Notes under the pieces: model-generated | Seen by the model: only the letters and a program-made list of their open reading frames with translations | Database searches by the model: none | What the model was told of the DNA's origin: nothing | Program-made: the position numbers and the translations under genes | DNA from: Qipengyuania sp. | Lineage (GTDB): Bacteria > Pseudomonadota > Alphaproteobacteria > Sphingomonadales > Sphingomonadaceae | Direction: 5' to 3' | NCBI GenBank assembly: GCA_019745075.1 | Contig: JAIETR010000038.1 | Coordinates: 1-59,921 of the forward strand | DNA: 59,921 bases | Shown: one piece after another, positions 8,699 to 17,875 of the stretch | Position numbering within the stretch: position 1 is the first letter of the stretch | Layout: each line of letters begins with the position of its first letter

Positions 8699-9454
8699 TC
8701 ACGTCCCCCGCGTATCGCCGAACAAGTGGATGTGCAGGCGGTCGCTGAGGCGGAACCCGTGCTCCAGGCACAGCGGCACCAGCCATTGCTCGCGCGCGCG
8801 CAGCGTGGCGCCGTCGGTGCCTTCGGGCATCAGGAAGATGCGCGCCGACGGGATCGCGTAGGCGCGCTGGAGCGCCAGCATCTCGGCGACATCCTCCGGC
8901 GCGGCGATCACGAACTTGAACCAGGCGCGCGGATCGGCGGCATAGGCGGCGAGGCGCTCGGGGAGGAGCGCCAGCGCCGCCGGATTGCCCGAATGCGCGA
9001 GCTTGGGGCTGACGTTGTACTGGTCGATGCGGATATCGAGCCGGGGCGGGGCCCTGGTGGTGCCGTTGGTCTCGATCTCCACGGTCATGTCGTCGAGCAT
9101 CTCGAGCAGCTCTGCCAGCGGGCCGGCCTGGAGCAGCGGCTCGCCGCCGGTGACGACGAGGCGCTTCTGCCCGAGGGCGCGGATGCGCTCCGCGACCTCG
9201 GCCACCTCCAGCGACACCTGATTGGCGCGGCGATCCCAGGTGGCGCCCGAACGGTGCGGGCGCTGGTCGCCCTCGAAGTGCCAGGTGTAGGCCGTGTCGC
9301 ACCAGACGCAGGCGAGATTGCACCGCGAGAGCCGCACGAAGGCGACGGGAGTGCCCGCGCTCGGGCCTTCGCCCTGCACAGAGGCGAAGATCTCGGGCTC
9401 CGCCCGAGCTCCGCTTCCCGGCTCGCCCGGCGCTTGCGTAGCCAGCGCCAGCAT
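8699..9454 (-). CDS. queE: 7-carboxy-7-deazaguanine synthase QueE
   Basis: A radical SAM enzyme of 251 residues that converts 6-carboxytetrahydropterin to 7-carboxy-7-deazaguanine in queuosine biosynthesis. The 4Fe-4S cysteines are in RCNLACVWCDT (Cys45, Cys49, Cys52), preceded by SVQGEGPSAGTP, and VVTGGEPLLQ is the SAM-binding GGE motif. The ATG at 9454 is preferred; the frame extends to an ATG at 9502 but adds only unconserved residues. The 254 bp between this start and the end of valS hold no gene and should contain the promoter. The first two bases of the family motif suit a cytosolic enzyme. Confidence 0.9.
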   Translation of the reverse strand: MLALATQAPGEPGSGARAEPEIFASVQGEGPSAGTPVAFVRLSRCNLACVWCDTAYTWHFEGDQRPHRSGATWDRRANQVSLEVAEVAERIRALGQKRLVVTGGEPLLQAGPLAELLEMLDDMTVEIETNGTTRAPPRLDIRIDQYNVSPKLAHSGNPAALALLPERLAAYAADPRAWFKFVIAAPEDVAEMLALQRAYAIPSARIFLMPEGTDGATLRAREQWLVPLCLEHGFRLSDRLHIHLFGDTRGT

Positions 9455-9708
9455 CACGCGGCGGCCCCGCTCCGAGGGGACAGGGCGACACCTGTCACCC
9501 ATCTGTCACCCAGAAAAACCCAATCACGATCAATGGTTTGCTTACTAGAAGGCGACAGTTTCGCTGTTTCCGGTGCGCTTCTTCGTGGGGGCCTCCGCCA
9601 GACCGACTCAATTTGTAGCATCGGCGTCATCCCGCAGGATAGACGCTATTTCGGGTCGTGTAGGAAAGCATTTTCTTTGCCTCCCATCGCCGGTGGGGGG
9701 CGCGTGCC

Positions 9709-12700
9709 TCACCCCAGCCGCGCCAGCGCCGCCTCCAGCCGCGCCGCTTCGGCGGCGTGATGCGCACGATCGGCGCGCGCCTTCTCGACCGCCTCGGGCC
9801 TGGCCTTCTCGACGAAGGCGGCGTTGGAAAGGCGTCCCTCGAGCGATTTGGCTTCCTTGCGGCTCGCCTCCAGCGCCTTACCAAGCCTAGCCTTTTCGGC
9901 GGCGACATCGATCACACCTTCGAGGGGCAAGGCATAGGTCGCGCCATCTGCGACAACAAATGCCGCCGCACCTTCGAAGGGACCGCTAGTTGGCGTGACG
10001 CGAGCCAATCTCCGAAGCATTTCGCTGCTTTGGCTGACACGCAGGCCCACGTCGGGGCCCAACTCAACAACATGGAGCGCGAGACGTGCGCTCGGCGGCA
10101 CATTTAGCTCCGATCTCGTCGCCCGGATGCCGCCCACCAGCCGAATGAGCCAATCGACGTCTGCCTTGGCTTGTGCCTCGAGCGCCGCCTCCGGCTCGGG
10201 CCATTTGGCGAGGATCAGGTCGTAGGGTCGCGCGCCCTGGCCGTGCCACAGCTCCTCGGTGACGAAGGGCATGAAGGGGTGGAGCATGACGAGGATCTGG
10301 TCGAGCACCCAGCCGGCGACTGCGCGGGTTTCGTCGATCTCCCCCTCCCCTTCAGGGGAGGGGGTCGGGGGGAGGGGGCTGTCGGAAACGTCGCTCGACT
10401 CCCCCTCTCCCAACCCTCTCCCCTGAAGGGGAGAGGGCTTTTGGCTCAGCACCGGCTTGATCAGCTCCAGATACCAGTCGCAGAAGCGGTCCCAGACGAA
10501 GCGGTAGATCGCGCTGGCGGCCACATCGAAGCGCAGCTCGGCGAAGGCTTTGTCGAGCGCCTCGACGGTCTGGACCACCTCCCCGACGATCCATTTGTTG
10601 ACCGCGCTGGTAGCCTCGGGCGCGGCGATGGACTGCGAGGCGCCGATCCCGTTCGCCTGGCAGAAGCGTGCCGCGTTCCACAGCTTGGTGGCGAAGTTGC
10701 GGTATCCTTCGACCCGCTTCTCGTCCATCTTCACGTCGCGGCCCTGGCTTTCCATCGCCGCCATGAAGAAGCGCAGCGCATCGGCGCCGTATTTGTCGAT
10801 CAGGCCCAGCGGATCGACGACATTGCCCTTGGACTTGGACATCTTCTGCCCGTCCGCCGCGCGCACGAGGCCGTGGAGATAGAGCCGCTTCCATGGGTTC
10901 TGGCCGGTCAGCTGGCGCCCCATCATCATCATCCGCGCATCCCAGAAGAACAGGATATCGAAGCCCGAGATGAGCAGGTCGTTGGGGTAGTGCTTGGCCA
11001 AAAGCCCCTCCCCTTCAGGGGAGGGGTTGGGGTGGGGCAGGTGCTGCGCACCGTCATCAGCGACAGCCCCCACCCCACCCGCCGCTTCGCGGCTGGGTCC
11101 CCTCCCCTGGAAGCGAAGCTGGCCCGCAGGGCCAACGGGAGGGGCTTGCTCGGGCCAGCCGAGCGTCGCGAAGGGCCACAGCGCGCTCGAGAACCAGGTA
11201 TCGAGCACGTCCTCGTCGCGCTTAATATTGACGTGCTGGAACGGAGTGAATTGGGCGAATACGTTCGCGTTGCTGTCAATAGTTTCGCCGTCGTCGGCCT
11301 CGTTTATGATAGTGCCTTCCGGATAATATTTGCGGGCCTGCTCAACGGCACCGCCGAAATCTTCCGCCACGAACACCTTGTATCCGGGTTCGGTATCTCC
11401 ATTTTTTCGTAGTCCATACCACGCCGGAATCCGGTGTCCCCACCACAATTGGCGGCTCACGCACCACGGCTGGATGTTCTCCATCCAGTTGAAGAAGGTC
11501 TTTTCCCAGCTCTTGGGCACGATCTCGATTTCGCCCGAGCGCACCGCCTCGATCGGCGCCTGCGCCAGCTTTTCGGCATCGACATACCACTGGTCGGTCA
11601 GCCACGGCTCGATCACCACCCCGCCGCGGTCGCCGAATGGGGTTGCGATCACGCGCGGTTCGGCGTCATGCTCGATCCGCTCGCCGTCCTTCTCGGTGAT
11701 ATGCGGAATGAGGTGCCCGCTTTCCTTGAGCATCGCGACGACGCGGGCGCGGGCATCGAAGCGGTCGAGGCCGATCAAGTCTTCGGGTATGGTCGGGACC
11801 AGAACAATTTCTGGGCCTAACTCCAATCCTGTCCCTTCATCAATTTGGCCTGCGGTTGTGTGGTCAAATTGTTCATCGAAAATCTGGCAAACCTTGGCCT
11901 CGGCATCGAACATGTTGAGCATGTCGGACGGCGCGATGCCCGCGCGCTTGCCGACCTCGAAATCGTTGAAATCATGCCCCGGCGTGATCTTGACCGCGCC
12001 CGAACCGAGCTCGGGATCGGCGTGCTCGTCGGCGATCACCGGCACGCGCCGCCCGGTGATCGGGAGGACGACTTCCTTTCCGACAACGCTCCGATATCGC
12101 TCGTCCGTGGGATGCACCGCCACCGCCATATCGGCCAGCATCGTCTCCGGCCGGGTGGTGGCGACCAAGATGTAATCGGCGCCGTTGTCCAACTTCACGC
12201 CATCCGCCAGCGGGTATTTGAAGTGCCAGAACCCGCCCTGGACCTCGCGGCTCTCGACCTCGAGATCGCTGATCGCGGTTTTGAGCGCCGGGTCCCAGTT
12301 CACCAGCCGCTTCGCGCGGTAGATCAGCCCCTGATTGTAGAGGTCCACGAAGACCTTGGTCACCGCGGCGCTGAAATGCGGGTCCATCGTGAACTGCTCG
12401 CGGCTCCAGTCCATCGAGCAGCCGAGCCGGCGGAGCTGGCGGGTGATGGCGCCGCCCGACTGCTCCTTCCACTCCCAGACATGCTCGACGAAGGCCTCGC
12501 GCGGCATGTCGGTGCGCTTGAGTCCTTGCGAATTGAGGTTGCGCTCGACCACCATCTGGGTGGCGATGCCGGCGTGGTCGGTGCCCACCACCCACAACGC
12601 GTCCTTGCCGCGCAGCCGCTCGTAGCGGACGATCACGTCCTGCAGCGTGTTGTCGAGCGCGTGGCCGATGTGCAGGCTGCCGGTCACATTGGGCGGCGGG

Positions 12701-12837
12701 TTGACGATGGTGAAGGGCTCGGCATCGGGCCGCTCGGGGCGGAAGGCGCCGCTTTCCTCCCAATGCGCATACCATTTCGCCTCGATCGCGGCGGGGTCGA
12801 AGGTCTTGGAGATGGTCTGGGTCATCGGATCGCTCAT
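9709..12837 (-). CDS. valS: Valine-tRNA ligase with two in-frame repeat insertions
   Basis: This 1042-residue class I aminoacyl-tRNA synthetase charges tRNA-Val and edits threonine. HIGH is at 56-59 (GSLHIGHAL), KMSKS at 665-669, and the C-terminal coiled coil starts near residue 980. The start [22 protein letters not shown] fits the family. It is longer than usual for a bacterial ValRS because two segments translated from GC-rich palindromes interrupt conserved blocks: about 49 residues between GWPEQ and [10 protein letters not shown], and about 35 residues between LELIKPVL and [11 protein letters not shown]. Both keep the frame, so the gene is probably functional, as it is essential and single in this window. 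Confidence 0.95.
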   Translation of the reverse strand: MSDPMTQTISKTFDPAAIEAKWYAHWEESGAFRPERPDAEPFTIVNPPPNVTGSLHIGHALDNTLQDVIVRYERLRGKDALWVVGTDHAGIATQMVVERNLNSQGLKRTDMPREAFVEHVWEWKEQSGGAITRQLRRLGCSMDWSREQFTMDPHFSAAVTKVFVDLYNQGLIYRAKRLVNWDPALKTAISDLEVESREVQGGFWHFKYPLADGVKLDNGADYILVATTRPETMLADMAVAVHPTDERYRSVVGKEVVLPITGRRVPVIADEHADPELGSGAVKITPGHDFNDFEVGKRAGIAPSDMLNMFDAEAKVCQIFDEQFDHTTAGQIDEGTGLELGPEIVLVPTIPEDLIGLDRFDARARVVAMLKESGHLIPHITEKDGERIEHDAEPRVIATPFGDRGGVVIEPWLTDQWYVDAEKLAQAPIEAVRSGEIEIVPKSWEKTFFNWMENIQPWCVSRQLWWGHRIPAWYGLRKNGDTEPGYKVFVAEDFGGAVEQARKYYPEGTIINEADDGETIDSNANVFAQFTPFQHVNIKRDEDVLDTWFSSALWPFATLGWPEQAPPVGPAGQLRFQGRGPSREAAGGVGAVADDGAQHLPHPNPSPEGEGLLAKHYPNDLLISGFDILFFWDARMMMMGRQLTGQNPWKRLYLHGLVRAADGQKMSKSKGNVVDPLGLIDKYGADALRFFMAAMESQGRDVKMDEKRVEGYRNFATKLWNAARFCQANGIGASQSIAAPEATSAVNKWIVGEVVQTVEALDKAFAELRFDVAASAIYRFVWDRFCDWYLELIKPVLSQKPSPLQGRGLGEGESSDVSDSPLPPTPSPEGEGEIDETRAVAGWVLDQILVMLHPFMPFVTEELWHGQGARPYDLILAKWPEPEAALEAQAKADVDWLIRLVGGIRATRSELNVPPSARLALHVVELGPDVGLRVSQSSEMLRRLARVTPTSGPFEGAAAFVVADGATYALPLEGVIDVAAEKARLGKALEASRKEAKSLEGRLSNAAFVEKARPEAVEKARADRAHHAAEAARLEAALARLG
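10338..10443. repeat. GC-rich palindromic element inserted in valS
   Basis: About 105 bp with two inverted copies of CCCTCCCCTTCAGGGGAGGG-like hairpins. On the minus strand it encodes roughly [15 protein letters not shown]...[11 protein letters not shown] inside the linker before the anticodon-binding domain of ValRS. The length is a multiple of three within the precision of boundary placement, and the valS frame is unbroken. Same family as the copy at 11002-11148. Confidence 0.8.
11002..11148. repeat. GC-rich palindromic element inserted in valS
   Basis: About 147 bp (49 codons) starting at the minus-strand 3' side with the CCCCTCCCCTTCAGGGGAGG hairpin and ending at the other side with GGGAGGGGCTT. 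It contains further small inverted repeats (CCGCCGCTTCGCGG). It splits the catalytic domain between GWPEQ and [10 protein letters not shown], positions that are close together in ordinary ValRS. The minus-strand product is Pro/Gly/Glu-rich and likely a surface loop. Confidence 0.8.
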
Positions 12838-12941
12838 TCGCGGTGCCTTTGCCAGCGCCTCCGCTGCGGCGCAACATACCGCGCGCGCCGGTCGCGCAAT
12901 CGCTTGTCCCGTGGCCGAAATCCCCGCATAGCGTGCGCCCT

Positions 12942-14054
12942 ATGGAGCGCTTCGCGGGTTTCGAGGTGGACGGGGAGCAGGGGCGGGGCGCCACTCTGGC
13001 GCTCACGGGCCCCTGGCTGGTCTCGACCATCGGCGCGGTGGAGACGGCCCTCGACGCCTCCGAGGACGCCGCCACGCGGCTCGACCTGTCGCGCATCACC
13101 GAGATCGACACCGCGGGCGCCTGGCTGATCGGCCGCGCGGCGGAGAAGCGCGGGGCGGGGATTTCCGGCGCCAGCGCGCGTGCGCAGCGGCTGATCGACG
13201 CGGTCGCGGGCCTGGGCTTCGACGCCGACGTTAGCGCCCCGCGTGAGGCGCTGGCCACGCGCGTGACCGAGCGCATGGGCGAGATGGTCTACAACGCGCG
13301 CCGCGGCAGCTATGGCCTCATCGGCTTTCTCGGCGCGCTGATCCTGGCAATCGCCAGCATCGCGCGCCACCCGCGGCGCTTCGCGGGCAAGGCCTTCGTC
13401 CGCCAGCTCGAGCTGGTCGGAGTCGCGGCGCTGCCGATCATCGGATTGATGAGCTTCCTGATCGGCATCGTCATCGCCCAGCAGGGCGCGGTCCAGCTGT
13501 CGCAGTTCGGGGCCGAGACGCTGACCGTGAACCTGGTCGGCCGCATCACCCTGCGCGAGCTGGGCGTGCTGATGACCGCGATCATGGTCGCGGGCCGTTC
13601 GGGCAGCGCCTTCGCCGCGCAGATCGGGACGATGAAGCTGACCGAGGAGATCGACGCCATGCGCACCATCGGTATCTCGCCGATGGAGGCGCTGGTGATC
13701 CCGCGCATCATGGCCTGCGTGTTCATGATGATTTTCCTCGGCTTCTACAGCATGGTGATGGCGATCGTCGGCGGGGCCTTCGTGGGCGACGTGATGCTCG
13801 GCATCCCCTTCCTCACCTTCCTCGCCCGCATCCAGGAAGTGGTGCCGCTCTACGATCTGTGGGTGGGGCTGATCAAGGCGCCGGTGTTCGGGCTGATCGT
13901 GGCGCTGGCCGGCTGCTATCACGGCATGCAGGTCAAGGGGAATTCGGAGGAAGTGGGGCTCAGGACCACGCTGGCGGTGGTCTCGGCGATCTTCGCGGTG
14001 ATTGTGCTCGATGCCTTCTTCGCGGTGTTCTTCACCAATGTGGGCTGGGGCTGA
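12942..14054 (+). CDS. mlaE: MlaE-family ABC permease with N-terminal STAS domain
   Basis: This 370-residue inner-membrane permease belongs to a lipid (phospholipid/MCE) transporter. Residues 1-95 form a STAS-like domain (LDLSRITEIDTAGAWLIGRA), equivalent to MlaB fused in cis. The rest is the MlaE domain with GIVIAQQGAVQLSQFGAE, the long conserved loop RELGVLMTAIMVAGRSGSAFAAQIGTM, and TEEIDAMRTIGI. ATG 12942 is chosen over an upstream in-frame CTG/ATG extension whose sequence is not protein-like. It is first in an operon and overlaps the ATPase gene by one base (TGATG). It is divergent from valS, about 100 bp away. Confidence 0.9.
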   Translation: MERFAGFEVDGEQGRGATLALTGPWLVSTIGAVETALDASEDAATRLDLSRITEIDTAGAWLIGRAAEKRGAGISGASARAQRLIDAVAGLGFDADVSAPREALATRVTERMGEMVYNARRGSYGLIGFLGALILAIASIARHPRRFAGKAFVRQLELVGVAALPIIGLMSFLIGIVIAQQGAVQLSQFGAETLTVNLVGRITLRELGVLMTAIMVAGRSGSAFAAQIGTMKLTEEIDAMRTIGISPMEALVIPRIMACVFMMIFLGFYSMVMAIVGGAFVGDVMLGIPFLTFLARIQEVVPLYDLWVGLIKAPVFGLIVALAGCYHGMQVKGNSEEVGLRTTLAVVSAIFAVIVLDAFFAVFFTNVGWG

Positions 14055-15007
14055 TGGCCGAGCGCGAGGTCGATCCGCTGCCCGAGGTCGAGCCGCTGCC
14101 CGACGAGGACCGCGAGGGCGACGAGCCCGTCCTGGGCCGCCACGAGCGCTACCGCGGCGAGTTTCCGATCGAGGTCAAAGGGCTCAAGAACAGTTTCGGC
14201 GAGCAGATCATTCACGGGGGCCTCGACCTAGCGGTCAGACGCGGCGAAATCCTTGGGGTGGTGGGCGGCTCGGGCACGGGCAAATCGGTGCTGATGCGCT
14301 CGATCATCGGCCTCCAGCTTCCCGATGAAGGCCAGATCGATGTGTTCGGCCGCTCGATCACCACCGGCGACCCCGACGATGTGGTGGGCGTGCGCAACCG
14401 CTGGGGGGTGCTGTTCCAGGGCGGCGCGCTGTTCAGCACGCTGACCGTGGGCGAGAACGTCGAGGTGCCGCTCAAGAAGTTCTACCCCGAACTGAGCGAT
14501 GAGCTCACGCACGAGATCGCGCGCTACAAGATCAAGCTGTCGGGCCTGCCCGAGGAGGCGGTGAGCAAATACCCGAGCGAGCTGTCGGGAGGGATGAGGA
14601 AACGCGCCGGCCTCGCGCGCGCGCTCGCGCTCGACCCCGAGTTGCTGTTCCTCGACGAGCCGACCGCCGGGCTCGACCCGATCGGCGCGGCCGCCTTCGA
14701 TGTACTGACCCGCGAATTGAAGCAGACGCTCGGCCTGACCGTGTTCCTGATCACGCACGATCTCGATACCCTGCACGAGATCTGCGACCGGGTGGCGGTG
14801 TTGGCCGATCGCAAAGTCATCGCGGTCGACACCGTGCCCAATCTGATGAAGATCGATCACCCCTGGATCCAGGAATATTTCAACGGCCCGCGCGGGCGCG
14901 CCGCGCTGACCGCGCAGGCGCTCGACGAGCTGAGGAAGCACATGGACATGCCGATCGCGGCCAACGCGGTCAAAGCGTTGGACAAGTCGAGCGGGAAAAA
15001 GGCATAG
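14054..15007 (+). CDS. mlaF: MlaF-type ABC transporter ATPase
   Basis: This 317-residue cytosolic ATPase powers the Mla-like lipid transporter. The Walker A GGSGTGKS is at 71-78, the signature SELSGGMRKRAGLARAL and Walker B LLFLDEPTAGLDP follow, and the H-loop is FLITHDLDT. An acidic N-terminal extension of about 38 residues (EVDPLPEVEPLPDEDREGDE) precedes the ABC fold. The start overlaps the permease stop and the next gene follows after nine bases, so the operon is tight. Confidence 0.92.
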   Translation: MAEREVDPLPEVEPLPDEDREGDEPVLGRHERYRGEFPIEVKGLKNSFGEQIIHGGLDLAVRRGEILGVVGGSGTGKSVLMRSIIGLQLPDEGQIDVFGRSITTGDPDDVVGVRNRWGVLFQGGALFSTLTVGENVEVPLKKFYPELSDELTHEIARYKIKLSGLPEEAVSKYPSELSGGMRKRAGLARALALDPELLFLDEPTAGLDPIGAAAFDVLTRELKQTLGLTVFLITHDLDTLHEICDRVAVLADRKVIAVDTVPNLMKIDHPWIQEYFNGPRGRAALTAQALDELRKHMDMPIAANAVKALDKSSGKKA

Positions 15008-15016
15008 ACGAGGCGG

Positions 15017-15964
15017 ATGGAAACGCGGGCAAATCACGTCTGGGTGGGGGCGGTCACGCTGGTGCTGCTGGCGATGCTGGCGGCCTTCATCATCTGGCTC
15101 GCGCGGCTGGGGCAGGGCGACCAGAAGGACTACGACATCTTCTTCAAGCAATCGGTCGCCGGGCTCGCCAAGGGATCGCAGGTCAACTTCGCCGGCGTGC
15201 CCGTAGGCCAGGTCAGCCAGATCGTGCTGTGGGACAAGGACCCCGAATTCGTGCGTGTGCGAATCAAGGTGGAGAAGGACGTGCCGATCCTGGTCGGTAC
15301 CACCGCCACCATCCAGTCCAGCTTCACCGGCGTGTCGACGATCATGCTCGACGGCGCGCGGCGCGGGCGCCCGCCGATCTCCTGCGACACCACCGCCTGC
15401 ACCGAGGGGGTGCCGATCATTCCGCCCAAACCGGGCGGCTTCGGCGAGATCCTCGCCAACGCGCCGCTGCTGCTCGAGCGGCTGGCGACGCTGACCGAGC
15501 GGATGACCCAGATCCTATCGGACCGCAATCAGGAAGAGCTGTCGGGCATCCTCGCCAACGCCAACCGGCTTTCGAGCAATCTCGCCAACGCCAGCCCGCA
15601 GATCGAGCGCACGATGCTCGAACTTCAGGTGACGCTGCGCGAGGCGAGCGAGGCATTGGATCAGTTCGAGAAGGTTACCGCCTCGACCGACCGCCTGCTC
15701 AACCAGGAAGGCGCCCAGATTGCACAGCAGCTGCGCGCGACGCTCACATCGGCGAGCGGCGCCGCCGCGGAGCTGGAGAAGACGCTCAAGGAAGTGCAGC
15801 CCGCAACCAAGCAGCTCACCGAAAGCACCCTCCCCGCGGTCGAGGCGACGATGCTCGATCTGCGCGCGACCAGCAAGGCGCTGCGCTCGGTGACCGAAAA
15901 GATCGACAACCATGGCGCCGGGGCGCTGCTCGGCGGACCCAATCTGCCGGATTACAAGCCGTGA
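15017..15964 (+). CDS. mlaD: MlaD-type MCE domain substrate-binding protein
   Basis: This 315-residue protein has an N-terminal signal-anchor (VTLVLLAMLAAFIIWLA, residues 12-28), then an MCE domain (KQSVAGLAKGSQVNFAGVPVG and VPILVGTTATIQ), then a long helical region with heptad character from residue 150 to 295. MCE proteins form hexameric rings that hold lipid in the periplasm and dock on the permease. The order permease, ATPase, MCE is the standard one for this system. Confidence 0.92.
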   Translation: METRANHVWVGAVTLVLLAMLAAFIIWLARLGQGDQKDYDIFFKQSVAGLAKGSQVNFAGVPVGQVSQIVLWDKDPEFVRVRIKVEKDVPILVGTTATIQSSFTGVSTIMLDGARRGRPPISCDTTACTEGVPIIPPKPGGFGEILANAPLLLERLATLTERMTQILSDRNQEELSGILANANRLSSNLANASPQIERTMLELQVTLREASEALDQFEKVTASTDRLLNQEGAQIAQQLRATLTSASGAAAELEKTLKEVQPATKQLTESTLPAVEATMLDLRATSKALRSVTEKIDNHGAGALLGGPNLPDYKP

Positions 15965-15992
15965 GGATGGCCATGCCGAGGGAGCGCGAACG

Positions 15993-16091
15993 GTGATAGG
16001 CAGAACCCTCAAGATATTCGTCGTGCTCGCGGCCATCCTTCTCGCCGGTTTTTGTGCCTACAATGCTGGCTTCTTCGTGGGACAATACTGA
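15993..16091 (+). CDS. Small single-pass membrane protein in the mla operon (32 aa)
   Basis: A GTG at 15993 with GAGGGAG eight to ten bases upstream starts a 32-residue peptide that ends in a TGA overlapping the ATG of the next gene (TGATG). It reads MIGRTLKIFVVLAAILLAGF and then CAYNAGFFVGQY, one clear TM helix with a short basic N-terminus. The position between mlaD and the lipoprotein gene, a good ribosome-binding site and coupled translation support a real gene. It may be a small accessory subunit of the transporter; no family is recognised. Confidence 0.6.
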   Translation: MIGRTLKIFVVLAAILLAGFCAYNAGFFVGQY

Positions 16092-16744
16092 TGGCAGACC
16101 GTTCTTCCGTGTCCTACACCGTCGAGCAGCACGAGCGCCGGGGCGGGTTCGGCCTTGCGACCGCCGTATTTCGTTCCGCCGCAATGGCGTTCGCGCTGTT
16201 CGGCCTCACCGGTTGCCTCGGACTCGGCGGCAAGACGCCCAGGAGCCTGATCACGCTCACCCCGACCGCCACCGCGCCCGCGGGCTCCGGCGCGAGCGGC
16301 AATGCCGCGACCGCGATCGCGATGAGCGAGTTCGAGGCGCCGGCCAAGCTCGACGTCACCCGCGTGCCGGTCCAGGTAACCGACAGCGAGATCGCCTATG
16401 TCAAGGACGCGGTCTGGAACGAGAAGCCCGCGCGCCTGCTCCGCCGGTTGATCGCCGAGACCATGCGCGCGCGCGGCGACCGGCTGGTGAGCGACGGCGA
16501 CGACCCCGGCGCCCAGGCTCGGTTGCGCGTCTCGGGGGCCCTGCGCGAATTCGGCTACGACGCGCGCACCGGCGAGGTGGTGCTGGTGCTCGACGCGGCG
16601 AAAGCGGGCGCGGGCAGCAACGTCGCCACCCGCCGCTTCGAAGCGAGGGTGCCGGGCGTGGTGGCCGAAGCGGCGCCGGTGGGCGCGGCGCTCAACCAGG
16701 CGGCGAACCAGGTGGCGGGCGAGGTCGCGGCCTGGGTGGGGTGA
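16091..16744 (+). CDS. ABC-type transport auxiliary lipoprotein (PqiC/YmbA-like)
   Basis: This 217-residue lipoprotein has a signal segment AMAFALFGLTGC with a lipobox cysteine near residue 41, followed by a domain resembling ABC_trans_aux (PF03886): LITLTPTA, then EFEAPAKLDVTRVPVQVTDSEIAYVKDAVW, and ARLLRRLIAETMRARG. Such proteins sit on the outer membrane or periplasm and serve MCE transporters of the Pqi/Mla type. ATG 16091 is used because it overlaps the stop of the small upstream gene; the first 25 residues before the hydrophobic stretch are an unusual extension. Last gene of the operon. Confidence 0.8.
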   Translation: MADRSSVSYTVEQHERRGGFGLATAVFRSAAMAFALFGLTGCLGLGGKTPRSLITLTPTATAPAGSGASGNAATAIAMSEFEAPAKLDVTRVPVQVTDSEIAYVKDAVWNEKPARLLRRLIAETMRARGDRLVSDGDDPGAQARLRVSGALREFGYDARTGEVVLVLDAAKAGAGSNVATRRFEARVPGVVAEAAPVGAALNQAANQVAGEVAAWVG

Positions 16745-16779
16745 GGGCTAATTGAGCGCCATTGAGCCTCCCCGATTAT

Positions 16780-16806
16780 GTATACTGTCCCCGGAACTCC
16801 CGGAAC
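16780..16806. repeat. GTATAC-type REP element, left copy
   Basis: Reads GTATACTGTCCCCGGAAC followed by TCCCGGAAC. It is inverted relative to the elements at 17720-17836. It lies between the mla operon and the lipoprotein gene. Confidence 0.7.
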
Positions 16807-17013
16807 TTAGGACATTGCTGACCGCCAGACTCGCGTCTGTCGGCTGTTGGGGGGGCTGTCGGTCATGGGCAGTAGGCTTGGGCAACGCTTCCGTCCGCTA
16901 GGACGGGCCAGGGTATCACCACAGCGCAAGCCATGTGAGTGGCGACGCACCGTTCTGACCTTCGCATCGTCGATTGCCGGAGAGGGCGCGGCTGTCTGGT
17001 GCGAGTTCGCCGC

Positions 17014-17718
17014 ATGATGGCGCGCCGCGGGGTGATGGGTGTGCTCGCTGGCGGGTTGGCGCTGGTACTGGGCGGATGTGGATCGCTGTTCCCGGCGCGA
17101 TATCGGTTTCGGCTGACGGTCGAGGTGGAGACGCCGCAGGGCTTGCGCAGCGGATCTTCGGTGTACGAAGTGAAGGCTTGGAATGAGCCGGGGATGGACC
17201 CGAGTGGGAAGGTTCGCAAGTGGAGGGCACGCGGCGAGGCGGTGGCGGTCGACCTGCCGGGAGGCAAAACGCTGTTCGCACTACTCAAGACTGGCGCGCA
17301 TTTCGAGGACATGGTCGGACTCTCGATGAGCACGCTTTACCCGGCCTTTCGCGCCGAGGGATACGATGTGGTGGGCGTAGCGCGCGAACTGGCGCGCGCA
17401 GATGTGGGCGAGAAGGCCGAGGTCGCGCCCGCTGACTATCCCATGCTGGTGGTGTTCGGTGACATTGCCGTTCCGCGCACCATCGAATTGGTCGACCCAA
17501 CGAAACTTGCAGCGGCGTTTGGCTCAAGCGTGAGGCTTAGAGCTATCACCGCAAGCGTGACCAATGACGCAGTCACTAAGGGAATTGAGGGAAGACTGCC
17601 TTGGTTGGGTAGTCATCGAGGAACACTCATTCCAAACCCTCCCCGTCTGTTAAAAGATACTACTCCAATTCGACTGATATCACCGTCGGATTTTAGCACG
17701 GAGCTCTACGCATCATGA
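17014..17718 (+). CDS. Hypothetical lipoprotein between REP copies
   Basis: This 234-residue protein starts MMARRGVMGVLAGG and has a lipobox LVLGGCGS near residue 26, so it is probably a lipidated periplasmic-side protein. The mature part begins RYRFRLTVEVETPQG and is beta-rich; no enzyme motif is seen. Related hypothetical proteins occur in several copies in sphingomonads (memory-based). The 3' end (from about 17560) has a lower GC content than its neighbours. It is flanked by GTATAC-type repeats in opposite orientations, which suggests it may have moved as a cassette. The start could also be 17017. Confidence 0.7.
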   Translation: MMARRGVMGVLAGGLALVLGGCGSLFPARYRFRLTVEVETPQGLRSGSSVYEVKAWNEPGMDPSGKVRKWRARGEAVAVDLPGGKTLFALLKTGAHFEDMVGLSMSTLYPAFRAEGYDVVGVARELARADVGEKAEVAPADYPMLVVFGDIAVPRTIELVDPTKLAAAFGSSVRLRAITASVTNDAVTKGIEGRLPWLGSHRGTLIPNPPRLLKDTTPIRLISPSDFSTELYAS

Positions 17719-17719
17719 G

Positions 17720-17836
17720 GTCCGGGGACAGACGTCCGGGGACAGTATACTTAATTGACCGCAGAGGGTTCCGGGGTTCCGGGGACAGCGGGGTTCCGGG
17801 GGGTTCCGGGGACAGGGGGTTCCGGGGACAGTATAC
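17720..17836. repeat. Tandemly expanded REP array upstream of the transposase
   Basis: Contains two complete ends of the form TCCGGGGACAGTATACYTAWTTGACCG (17738-17760 and 17820-17847) and several partial units of GGTTCCGGGGACAG between them. The array lies directly between the lipoprotein stop and the RAYT gene and is inverted relative to the array at 18569-18719. Confidence 0.8.
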
Positions 17837-17875
17837 CTATTTGACCGTAGGGCTGGCTGATGTTAACCCCTCCTC

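Noticed and set aside
5484-9491. A 1335-codon open frame on the minus strand
   Set aside because: It is antisense to the TauE/SafE, TIGR02186 and HerA-like genes, is rich in Arg, His, Asp and Gly, and matches no family; long antisense frames arise in high-GC coding DNA.
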